Origin: an uncultured Saprospiraceae bacterium
GTDB lineage: Bacteria; Bacteroidota; Bacteroidia; Chitinophagales; Saprospiraceae
Direction: 5' to 3'
DNA: 35,862 bases
Assembly: GCA_938015805.1 (NCBI GenBank)
Contig: CALLXF010000057.1
Coordinates: 1 to 35,862 of the forward strand
Part shown: one piece after another, positions 26,464-33,886 of the stretch
Position numbering within the stretch: the first letter of the stretch is position 1
Layout: each line of letters begins with the position of its first letter
Program-made: the position numbers and the translations under genes
The notes under the pieces: model-generated
Told to the model about the DNA's origin: nothing
Database searches by the model: none
Seen by the model: the letters and a program-made list of their open reading frames with translations, nothing else

Positions 26464-27126
26464 TTATTTGTCTATAAGATTTGTTTCACTAAAATTAAAT
26501 TGTACAGATGAAGGCAGGGTATTAGAAATCTTTTCCGTAGGCTTCTCATCTAAAACATCTTCTGGTATATTACCACTCACATCTGCTATGGCTTCCATCG
26601 TTTCCGTTACTGGAACTTCTAATATTATCGTGTCTCTTATTATTTTCTCTATAATCCTTTGTTCTACTCTTACCTCGGTCATGTAAATGGTATCTCTTAT
26701 AATGCTTTGCTTTAGATTAAGCTTAGTACTTACATTAGGATTAGGATTACTACTACTGCTCATTGCTAAAAGTCGATCTGATAAAGAAGCATTTAAAAGC
26801 TGTAAGGAATCCAAAGTTTTTTGTTGACTACTTGCAAAGGAATTAGCCTCTAGTAACGCACGTTGTAAGCTAGGATCAGGGCTGGTTTGCTCTGAATTTT
26901 TTTCTTGCATCTTAGGTGCGATCTCACTAACATGACCCGGACTTAGGAACCACCCTGCAGTAAAAAGTAATCCTCCTAATAATAGTAAAAATAACCACCA
27001 CGGTTTTCTCTTCTTTTTTTGTTGCTCATTCTCTATCCTAGACCAAATCTGCTCTTTACCTTGCTCCGCTACTGCTAGATCCTGTTCATTAAGCGAACCA
27101 AATATGTCCTTTATCTTATCGTCCAT
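26464..27126 (-). CDS. Single-pass anti-sigma-like protein of module 1
   Basis: 220 residues. A cytoplasmic stretch of about 42 residues (IWSRIENEQQKKKRKP) leads to one membrane segment (43-61, WWLFLLLLGGLLFTAGWFL), then a periplasmic Ser/Asn-rich and coiled-coil region (about 80-165) without known domain. No zinc-binding anti-sigma motif (H-x3-C-x2-C) is present. Position after the sigma gene, with an 11-base overlap, and topology support an anti-sigma role. The family is not recognised. Confidence 0.7.
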   Translation of the reverse strand: MDDKIKDIFGSLNEQDLAVAEQGKEQIWSRIENEQQKKKRKPWWLFLLLLGGLLFTAGWFLSPGHVSEIAPKMQEKNSEQTSPDPSLQRALLEANSFASSQQKTLDSLQLLNASLSDRLLAMSSSSNPNPNVSTKLNLKQSIIRDTIYMTEVRVEQRIIEKIIRDTIILEVPVTETMEAIADVSGNIPEDVLDEKPTEKISNTLPSSVQFNFSETNLIDK

Positions 27127-27676
27127 ACTCTTTTGATTTTTCTTTTCTCAGTTTGATTTGTAAATACCTACGTGCTTTTAACATTTGCGATTTAGAAGTA
27201 TTTCTACTTATATTTAAATGCTCGGCAATCTCTGCATGACTGAGACCCTCTACTATATTCATTAAGAATATTGTTCGATAACCTTTAGGCATCTCATTTA
27301 TAATTTTCTTTATTTCTGAAGCTTGCGATACTTCAGTGCTCTCAGTTATAGGTTCTACTTTTTGATCAAGAAAAAAATGATCAGTTGTATAATCTATAGG
27401 CTGTTTTTTATTTAAAAACCTGAGTGATTCATTGATAGAAATAGTTTGTATCCATCGTCTCAGTCCATGGTTTTCTAGATTCTTAAGCTTATCTATACCT
27501 TTAAAAATCTTATTGAAAGTAATGGAAACTACATCCTGAGTATCGTGATGATGTAATACATATCTATGACATATTGTATATACATAGTTATAATACTGAT
27601 CAAACAACATTCGCTGTGCTGCTTGCTCGCCTTGCTGGCATTTGTATATTATATCTTTTTCCTTCAACCTAATCAA
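27116..27676 (-). CDS. ECF-type RNA polymerase sigma factor, module 1
   Basis: 186 residues. Region 2 (about 18-85; LFDQYYNYVYTICHRYV, QDVVSITFNKIFKGI) and region 4 (about 125-175; MPKGYRTIFLMNIVEGLSHAEIA, LNISRNTSKSQMLKARRYL split at the helix-turn-helix) are clear. It should recruit RNA polymerase to a small regulon controlled by the membrane proteins that follow. The start appears to be TTG at 27676 (a second TTG lies at 27667); there is no ATG in a sensible position. The 3' end overlaps the anti-sigma-like gene by 11 bases. The upstream 284 bp (27677-27960) shows no other feature. Confidence 0.9.
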   Translation of the reverse strand: MIRLKEKDIIYKCQQGEQAAQRMLFDQYYNYVYTICHRYVLHHHDTQDVVSITFNKIFKGIDKLKNLENHGLRRWIQTISINESLRFLNKKQPIDYTTDHFFLDQKVEPITESTEVSQASEIKKIINEMPKGYRTIFLMNIVEGLSHAEIAEHLNISRNTSKSQMLKARRYLQIKLRKEKSKEYGR

Positions 27677-27960
27677 TCTTGTACTCTATATTACCTATAA
27701 CCCTAAATTTTATCAGATGGGTGTCTGCCGATGAAATTAATCAGAAATATTATTTGAATAGAAATCTAATAATGGATATAATAGACAACTTAAATTACAA
27801 TAGTTACTGCAACACTACCTATCTCAAAACCTGAAAATATTCTTAACTAACAATTTCTAATACTATTTAAATTTAAAATGTCGAAAAGATTATTTAAGAA
27901 AATTTATTAGTGCTTAAATGGTGTAGCATATAGAGATAATCGAATTTTTTTAAAATCTCA

Positions 27961-28473
27961 TCAAATTTTAAATCCTTTTATAAACTCATTCATTTCAGGA
28001 AAATCCAGTTTACCATTGACCATTTTTAGATATTCTAGAATGGCTAGTGCTTTTCGTAATCTTGTATCTGATGTCTTTGGTTTTCCGATGAGATATAAAA
28101 GGCTTCTTTGTTTTCCTGGAGTGAGCTTATGGAAAATTGCCTCGCCTTCCGGATCCTGATACATGAGTTCTTCCATCTCCTCTGGTAACGGCATTCCATA
28201 CTTGCTATTATCGGGCTCGACTTTTACTTTTATTTTACTTCCTTTATCTAACTTTAGTTTAGTCCTGATTTCCTTGTTTATAGTTAACCAGTATCCTACC
28301 TTTCCTCCCGGTTTAAAAGAACAAAATGCTTTTTCTGTATTATTAAATGTAGCTATTAATCTAGTGTTACCAGTTGCTTTTATAGCATCACCGATTTGGT
28401 CAGGAACCCTTATAACCCAGTTCCATAACTTAGATTCTGTTCTCTCAAGAATAGCAGTAAAGGAATGTTGCAT
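27961..28473 (-). CDS. YdeI/OmpD-associated family protein with DUF1905 domain
   Basis: 170 residues, soluble. The N-terminal DUF1905 barrel (about 1-95) shows WNWVIRVPDQIGDAIK and GGKVGYWLTINKEIRTKL; the C-terminal YdeI-type helical region shows LTPGKQRSLLYLIGKPKTSDTR, given here as the TPGKQRS and K-TR motifs. Its biochemical role is not settled; homologues are called bacteriocin-protection or OmpD-associated proteins. It starts 5 bases after the DUF389 stop and is cotranscribed with it. Confidence 0.85.
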   Translation of the reverse strand: MQHSFTAILERTESKLWNWVIRVPDQIGDAIKATGNTRLIATFNNTEKAFCSFKPGGKVGYWLTINKEIRTKLKLDKGSKIKVKVEPDNSKYGMPLPEEMEELMYQDPEGEAIFHKLTPGKQRSLLYLIGKPKTSDTRLRKALAILEYLKMVNGKLDFPEMNEFIKGFKI

Positions 28474-28478
28474 AATGA

Positions 28479-29876
28479 TTATTCTATGATCAACTTAATA
28501 CTATCACTTTTAGTTTTGACCTTAATCCAATTTATTAATTTTTCCTTTTCTTCCTTTTCAATGGTCGAACTAAATTTGGCGTAAGCCAAAACCAATGTGT
28601 CTAATGACTTTCTATCTAATGACTTTATTACATTATCCGATATAGAAAACTCATCTAAACTTGAAAATAAGGCCTTGGCCTCATCGGCATAATCATTTAC
28701 ATTAAACTGATTAGTCTTTAGTCTATTTAGCTCTGATTTCAAATCTATAATGGCACTATCTTTTTTAGTGAGTACTTTATTAGTGTTTATACGATACTCA
28801 TCAACATAAGCCTTAAGAGAAGAAATATCATCTTCTCCTACAAAATCTTCTCCTTGATCAATAGAAAGAATGGCATTCTGACCACACTTCTTTTTATACA
28901 TGTTATGTATAATTTTTAGTTCGTCATCTGTTAGACGTGTTCCGTAAAGTGTCAGTTCCAGAGAAGAATTTACACGTCCAAATAATCCTTCTCTTGCATA
29001 GACTGCATTTTCGCTTATAACTTTACTGCCTGTCGGCTTGATTACATCTCGGATAAACTCAGAACTATTTCTCTCAAACAATGTTTTCTGCACCACATTT
29101 ACAGCGGTATAAATACTAGGAATAATAGTGGCGATAACAAATATGGCTATATACCTTTTAACTCTTTTTTCTCTTTCCGGTTTTTCAAAAACCTTTTTTC
29201 TATACCTCAATAAACGGACTATCATATACGTCGATAAACTAATAAATACGCAATTGATAAAAAATAGATATAGTGCCCCAAAAAAGAATTGACCATTTAA
29301 CTGTGCAAGTCCATATCCTGCTGTACATAAGGGAGGCATCAGAGCCGTAGCAATCGCTACCCCTGGAATAGCATTAGATTTCTCTCTTCTAGAGCCAGCA
29401 ACGATACCTGCTGTTCCTCCAAAAAAGGCAATCAGTACATCATAAAAATTAGGTGCTGTACGCGATAGTAATTCTGACTGAGCATCATCGAGCGGAGATA
29501 TCCAGAAGTATAATGCTGAGGCAAGAACACTCATTAGTAAGGCGATACCTAAATTCTTAGAAGCCTTTACAATCAGCTGAAAATCATTTACACCCATACC
29601 TAGACCTATACCCATAATAGGTCCCATGATCGGTGAGATCAACATGGCTCCGATAATTACGGCTGCGGAATTTACGTTAAGACCTACAGAACATACAAGA
29701 ATGGCGAATATCAGAATCCAGAGATTTGCTCCTCGGAACTCGATACCTTTCCGTATCTCCTCTTTAGTATCTCTTTCGTTTGCGTGATCTTCATCCTTTA
29801 GGTTAAACAACTCAGTGATCCAAGATTTAAACGCTTCGGTAAAATTTTGAGTCTGTGGGTTATCAGTAGGACTCAT
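28479..29876 (-). CDS. DUF389 family integral membrane protein
   Basis: 465 residues. Six to seven membrane segments (about 50-250) include LNVNSAAVIIGAMLISPIMGP and GVAIATALMPPLCTAGYGLA, the DUF389/TIGR00341 signatures. A long soluble C-terminal tail (about 270-465) has a coiled-coil segment (KKDSAIIDLKSELNRLKTN). Function unknown; related proteins are predicted transporters or channels. ATG at 29876. Transcription may start at a perfect -7 element (TATTTTTG on the minus strand, 29930-29923). Confidence 0.88.
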   Translation of the reverse strand: MSPTDNPQTQNFTEAFKSWITELFNLKDEDHANERDTKEEIRKGIEFRGANLWILIFAILVCSVGLNVNSAAVIIGAMLISPIMGPIMGIGLGMGVNDFQLIVKASKNLGIALLMSVLASALYFWISPLDDAQSELLSRTAPNFYDVLIAFFGGTAGIVAGSRREKSNAIPGVAIATALMPPLCTAGYGLAQLNGQFFFGALYLFFINCVFISLSTYMIVRLLRYRKKVFEKPEREKRVKRYIAIFVIATIIPSIYTAVNVVQKTLFERNSSEFIRDVIKPTGSKVISENAVYAREGLFGRVNSSLELTLYGTRLTDDELKIIHNMYKKKCGQNAILSIDQGEDFVGEDDISSLKAYVDEYRINTNKVLTKKDSAIIDLKSELNRLKTNQFNVNDYADEAKALFSSLDEFSISDNVIKSLDRKSLDTLVLAYAKFSSTIEKEEKEKLINWIKVKTKSDSIKLIIE

Positions 29877-29925
29877 GCATAAATAATTTAGGTGTTAAGA
29901 ATCTCGGAAGTAAATACATTACAAA

Positions 29926-29951
29926 AATATTTAATATTTATTAAATATTTA
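29926..29951 (-). terminator. AT-only hairpin between the acyl-CoA dehydrogenase and DUF389 genes
   Basis: AAATATTTAAT (29926-29936) and ATTAAATATTT (29941-29951) are perfect 11-base complements with a 4-base loop. It lies 53 bases after the acyl-CoA dehydrogenase stop and could end that transcript. There are no G-C pairs, so the stem is weak, and it overlaps a possible promoter for DUF389; an operator or a cruciform are alternatives. Confidence 0.4.
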
Positions 29952-30004
29952 GATTATTCACTTGCGAGATCCTTATTCCTATTTTTATGCTATTAGTATA
30001 ATTA

Positions 30005-31192
30005 TTATTTAAAAGCGTTTAAGCCCGTTACTTCCATACCTGTAATCAGTAAATGGATGTCATGTGTTCCCTCATAAGTAAGGACTGTCTCTAGATTCAT
30101 CATATGACGCATAATCGGATACTCGTTAGTTATACCCATCCCTCCATGGATCTGTCTAGCTTCCCGAGCGATCTCTAGTGCCATGTTTACATTATTACGT
30201 TTAGCCATGGATATCTGTGCAGGAGTTGCTTTTCCATCATTTGCTAGCGATCCTAATCTCCAGGCAAGTAATTGTGCTTTAGTGATTTCTGTAATCATTT
30301 CCGCAAGTTTTTTCTGAGTCAACTGGAATCCACCGATAGGTCGACCAAATTGCTCTCTCTCCAAAGAGTATCTCAATGCAGAGTCATAACAGTCTAATGC
30401 CGCACCGATTGCTCCCCAAGCGATTCCGTATCTTGCCTTTGATAAACATGATAAGGGACCTCTTAGGCCTTTAATCTCAGGAAAAACATTTTCTTTAGGA
30501 ACTCTTACATCTTCAAATACGAGCTCCCCTGTTATAGAAGCTCTAAGTGATAATTTACCATGTATCTCTGGAGCTGTAAAACCCTTGGATCCAGCCTCTA
30601 CGACCATACCTCTGATTTTACCTTCTTCGTCCTTTGCCCAAACAACGGCTAGGTCAGCAACTGGGCTATTAGTAATCCACATTTTTGCCCCATTAAGGAT
30701 ATAAGCATCACCGTCATCTTTTATATTAGTAACCATGCCGCTCGGATTAGATCCGTGATCCGGTTCTGTCAACCCAAAACAACCTATAAATTCTCCACTG
30801 CCTAACTTAGGAAGATATTTCATTTTTTGTTCCTCAGAGGCATACTTATATATCGGATACATGACTAAAGATCCTTGCACAGAGGCCATAGATCTGATTC
30901 CAGAATCGCCTCTTTCTAGCTCTTGCATAATGACACCGTACGCGATCTCATCCATTCCTCCACCACCATATTTTACGGGAATACTAGGTCCGTATGCACC
31001 GATCTCTGCCAGACCTTTAAATAGATGCTTTGGGCATTCCGCTTTTTCAGAACATTCTTCTATAATCGGAGAGACCTCTTGTTTTACCCATTCTCTTACT
31101 GCCTCTCTGGCCATTCTATGATCATCAGAAAGAAGATCTTCTACTAAATAATGGTCATGAAACTGGAAGCGATCTGTTTTAACTGAACTCAT
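30005..31192 (-). CDS. Acyl-CoA dehydrogenase, glutaryl-CoA dehydrogenase-like
   Basis: 395 residues, FAD enzyme. Seen: GFGLTEP-type motif as CFGLTEPDHGSNPSG, KMWITNSPVADLAVVWAK, ARYGIAWGAIGAA, and the C-terminal TYEGTHDIHLLITGMEVTG with catalytic Glu374. This C-terminal block, TYEGTHDIH, and the RSMASVQGSLVMYPI stretch are characteristic of glutaryl-CoA dehydrogenases (lysine and tryptophan breakdown), which both oxidise and decarboxylate. A branched-chain or other acyl-CoA dehydrogenase is less likely. It has a complete Bacteroidota promoter just upstream and is monocistronic, divergent from folB. Confidence 0.9.
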   Translation of the reverse strand: MSSVKTDRFQFHDHYLVEDLLSDDHRMAREAVREWVKQEVSPIIEECSEKAECPKHLFKGLAEIGAYGPSIPVKYGGGGMDEIAYGVIMQELERGDSGIRSMASVQGSLVMYPIYKYASEEQKMKYLPKLGSGEFIGCFGLTEPDHGSNPSGMVTNIKDDGDAYILNGAKMWITNSPVADLAVVWAKDEEGKIRGMVVEAGSKGFTAPEIHGKLSLRASITGELVFEDVRVPKENVFPEIKGLRGPLSCLSKARYGIAWGAIGAALDCYDSALRYSLEREQFGRPIGGFQLTQKKLAEMITEITKAQLLAWRLGSLANDGKATPAQISMAKRNNVNMALEIAREARQIHGGMGITNEYPIMRHMMNLETVLTYEGTHDIHLLITGMEVTGLNAFK

Positions 31193-31213
31193 GATTTTAC
31201 TTTAAATTTTCCG

Positions 31214-31243
31214 CAAAGGTATGGATATAAAATTCTATACAAA
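31214..31243 (-). promoter_or_regulatory. Bacteroidota promoter for the acyl-CoA dehydrogenase gene
   Basis: On the minus strand TTTG (31243-31240) and TACCTTTG (31221-31214) match the -33 and -7 elements with an 18-base spacer. The ATG at 31192 follows 21 bases after the -7 box, giving a leader of about 15 bases. It is the best promoter match in the window. Confidence 0.7.
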
Positions 31244-31297
31244 CGGAAAGTCCGCTTTTATTTATATTACCTTGCATAATACTTATTAAACCAGATT

Positions 31298-31648
31298 ATG
31301 ACTACAAAGGTTGCTTTAAAAGGAGCTGAATTTTATGCTTTTCATGGATATTATAAAGAAGAGCAAAAAGCTGGAAATCGATTTGTTATCAATGTGGAAG
31401 TGAAGATTACTCCTTTTAATTCTTTAGAAGATAACATTACAGATACTGTAAATTATGAAAGTCTGTATACGATTTGTAAAGAGGAAATGTCCGTTCCCCA
31501 AAAACTTTTAGAGACAGTAGTCCTAAAAATAATAGAGAAAATAAAGAAGCAGTATTCCAATGTACTTTCTGGTCAAGTAAGTTTAGAAAAATTACAACCC
31601 CAGATGGGTGGTAAAATAGAGATGGCTGTAATTACGATGGAGTTTTGA
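31298..31648 (+). CDS. folB: Dihydroneopterin aldolase (FolB)
   Basis: 116 residues, family length. It cleaves 7,8-dihydroneopterin to 6-hydroxymethyl-dihydropterin and glycolaldehyde in folate synthesis. Seen: FYAFHGYYKEEQKAGNRF with the substrate-binding Glu (21 or 22), DTVNYESLY with Tyr53, and LEKLQPQMGGKIEMAVI in which the Lys before the Q-P is the likely catalytic Lys98. The usual KP-x-APIPG is changed to KLQPQMGG. Single gene, divergent from the acyl-CoA dehydrogenase; PabB and the PabC-like protein supply the p-aminobenzoate branch elsewhere in the window. Confidence 0.9.
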   Translation: MTTKVALKGAEFYAFHGYYKEEQKAGNRFVINVEVKITPFNSLEDNITDTVNYESLYTICKEEMSVPQKLLETVVLKIIEKIKKQYSNVLSGQVSLEKLQPQMGGKIEMAVITMEF

Positions 31649-31731
31649 GATTACTGATTTTTCTTTTTTTCATCTCAATTACATGATCAACGTTTATTAT
31701 AATCAGGAAATAAAAGAACTCGCTGTAACTC

Positions 31732-33231
31732 TTAAAACATTTTAGCGATCGTCCATCTTAGATTAAGAGAGGATAAATTTGTACTAAAATCTCCTTCACT
31801 ATAAATCGGGGTGAGCGTTTTACGATAAGCTATCCCAAAACCTGTTTTAAAATTATTTCCTATTTCTCTATTTAAAACTAATCCCATACTTACAAATGGA
31901 GTAATAGTTTTAACGTTTTGTGGAACACTGGTAATTTTTGTAACACCACTATTAAAACCATCTTGATCTATATCAAAAGAAGAAAGCTCATTTGTGATTG
32001 AAGAAAAATAATTGGCTCCCAAGCTAACCGTTGGAGAAATATTTATAAACTTATTTTTATACAATGCATATGATACACCTGCATCTAGAGATAGATTTGT
32101 AATACGATGATCATTATGTAAGTCTAGTACAAGGGCGGTATTTTCCGTGGATGTGTTATCAGCACGATTTACGATTACCTCAGAATCTATAAACCCTAAT
32201 GGTGTTGCCATCGTCAGTGCGATATCATTAGTCATCATTCCTCCAGTCTCCATCAGTAAATCATAATTAGCAGAAGAGTTATGACCAGAAACAAAATCTA
32301 TTTGTTCTAATTGAAGGGTAGAAATAAAACTCAAATTAGAACTTATCTTTTTTTCTAAACTTAATCCTGCGTTAATTCCACGACCATTATCAAAAGAAAA
32401 ATCAGCAGGATTTAAAGCTGTGATATAATTATTATTAAGATTAAAATTCCATTGGCTCAAGCCGAATGAAATCCCTAAACTAAATGAATTATTTAATGCA
32501 TTTTTTAAATCAGTGGGATCATCAATGTAAACGTGATTTAGTAAAGGTGGTAGTCCCTCCTCTGACGATAATAAAAATGTCAATAAATTTATCTCCGAAA
32601 ATGAAAGAAGAGGTCTTAACTGTGCACTTGCTTTGGATGGACCATCTAAGCTACTAATCGTAATTTTTTCTTTAACATCATATTTAAAAGATTGCGACCC
32701 TTGTGAATTTTTATTTGCAATAGTAGTTTCAGACTTTGCACTAAACACCTTATCTGGGTATAGTTCTTCATCGTAGATTGATGTCCTTTTTGAACTTCTA
32801 TTTTTCGAATTATCGCTGTTATTTCTTAGTTGAGCAGGTAAAGTGCTAACTGTAGATTTTAAACTTTCACTTTCATTGCCATCTAGAGGTTTTATATCAG
32901 TTGCTTTTAGCTCAGAATTAGACAGCAAATTATCTATTGACGCAGATTTAAAATCTACGTTTTGAGATGATTGAGATGGTCTGATATTTATAGTATCTTC
33001 ATTTAGGCTGAGTGTCTTATCTTCAGAATCTAGAATCATAAAAGCTCCGACACCGAGTATCAGAAAAGACCCAAGACCAAACAACCAGTAAACTAATTTT
33101 CGCTTCTTCTTTTTCTCAAAAATCTCGTTGGAGATATGATCAAATAGAGCATCACTAGGTTCTAGCCATTTCTCTTCCTTTAACTCTGGATTGTTAAAGG
33201 CATTAAACCATTTTTTGTTATTACTAGGCAT
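31732..33231 (-). CDS. Anti-sigma-like membrane anchor fused to an outer-membrane barrel (module 2)
   Basis: 499 residues. An N-terminal soluble region (1-45; WLEPSDALFDHISNEIFEKK) is followed by one membrane segment (46-67), a long low-complexity periplasmic linker (about 70-210) and a C-terminal strand-rich region (about 245-499) ending LNLRWTIAKMF. The N-terminal part resembles the anti-sigma-like protein of module 1 in length and layout; the C-terminal part resembles an outer-membrane barrel (compare 25462-26436). If the membrane segment is not cleaved, one polypeptide would reach from the cytoplasm to the outer membrane. It overlaps the sigma gene by 8 bases. The family is not named; topology is inferred. 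Confidence 0.75.
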   Translation of the reverse strand: MPSNNKKWFNAFNNPELKEEKWLEPSDALFDHISNEIFEKKKKRKLVYWLFGLGSFLILGVGAFMILDSEDKTLSLNEDTINIRPSQSSQNVDFKSASIDNLLSNSELKATDIKPLDGNESESLKSTVSTLPAQLRNNSDNSKNRSSKRTSIYDEELYPDKVFSAKSETTIANKNSQGSQSFKYDVKEKITISSLDGPSKASAQLRPLLSFSEINLLTFLLSSEEGLPPLLNHVYIDDPTDLKNALNNSFSLGISFGLSQWNFNLNNNYITALNPADFSFDNGRGINAGLSLEKKISSNLSFISTLQLEQIDFVSGHNSSANYDLLMETGGMMTNDIALTMATPLGFIDSEVIVNRADNTSTENTALVLDLHNDHRITNLSLDAGVSYALYKNKFINISPTVSLGANYFSSITNELSSFDIDQDGFNSGVTKITSVPQNVKTITPFVSMGLVLNREIGNNFKTGFGIAYRKTLTPIYSEGDFSTNLSSLNLRWTIAKMF

Positions 33232-33790
33232 AGAGTCCTACAAATTTAAGCTCTGTTTCGTCAATATTGATTCTTAATTGTTTTTTGGCTTTAAACAGTT
33301 GTGATTTAGAGGTGCTTTCTGAGATGTTTAATTTATCTGCAATCTCAGCATGTGTGTATCCATCGATAACATGCATGTTAAATACAGTCCTGTATCCTTT
33401 GGGTAACGCTTGTATAGATTTAGTTAAATCTTGAAGATTTAAATTTTCTACTGCCTGCGAAGGCATCTGAAATCTGTTAGTCATTTCGACTATGTTATCC
33501 ATAAAGTTAAAGACTGATTTTTTTCTTAAAAACATAAGGCAAGTATTAATAACAACTCTTTTTGACCAACTTAAAAAAGCCGATTTAGAAGAATCATATT
33601 GATGTAAATCTTTATAGATTTTTACAAACGATTCCTGTACAAGGTCTTCTGCATCCTCCTTAGTTTTTACATATCTTAAACACGTAAGTAGGTAGAATTT
33701 TGAATACTTATTGTACAACTCCTTAAAGGCAAGTCTATCTCCTTGGAGGATTTTGTTAATGATTAGTATGTCTTGTTCTTTATGTTCCAA
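33224..33790 (-). CDS. ECF-type RNA polymerase sigma factor, module 2
   Basis: 188 residues. Region 2 (LYNKYSKFYLLTCLRYVKTK and DAEDLVQESFVKIYKDL) and region 4 (LPKGYRTVFNMHVIDGYTHA, EIADKLNISESTSKSQLFKA) are clear. Region 4 closely resembles module 1 (KGYRT, HAEIA, LNIS, TSKSQ), so the two sigma factors are paralogues. The start is TTG at 33790; no ATG or GTG fits. The gene overlaps the fused anti-sigma-like/barrel gene by 8 bases, implying coupled expression. Confidence 0.92.
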   Translation of the reverse strand: MEHKEQDILIINKILQGDRLAFKELYNKYSKFYLLTCLRYVKTKEDAEDLVQESFVKIYKDLHQYDSSKSAFLSWSKRVVINTCLMFLRKKSVFNFMDNIVEMTNRFQMPSQAVENLNLQDLTKSIQALPKGYRTVFNMHVIDGYTHAEIADKLNISESTSKSQLFKAKKQLRINIDETELKFVGLYA

Positions 33791-33837
33791 AAAATCAATA
33801 TTACGTTATTACATTTTAACACATTTTCTTTAATACA

Positions 33838-33878
33838 GTTTAACAGCCGCCAGAAAAATTTCCGGCAGCTGTTTAAAC
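33838..33878 (-). terminator. Terminator hairpin of the FAS1 gene
   Basis: On the minus strand the arms 33878-33859 and 33856-33838 form about nineteen pairs around a very short loop (inner pairs probably open), with one bulged A. Two pairs are G-U on the minus strand and would be C-A mismatches on the plus, showing that the minus RNA is the relevant form. It starts 8 bases after the FAS1 stop at 33887. No run of U follows, so it may stabilise the 3' end rather than terminate alone. Confidence 0.65.
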
Positions 33879-33886
33879 ATGAAGTA

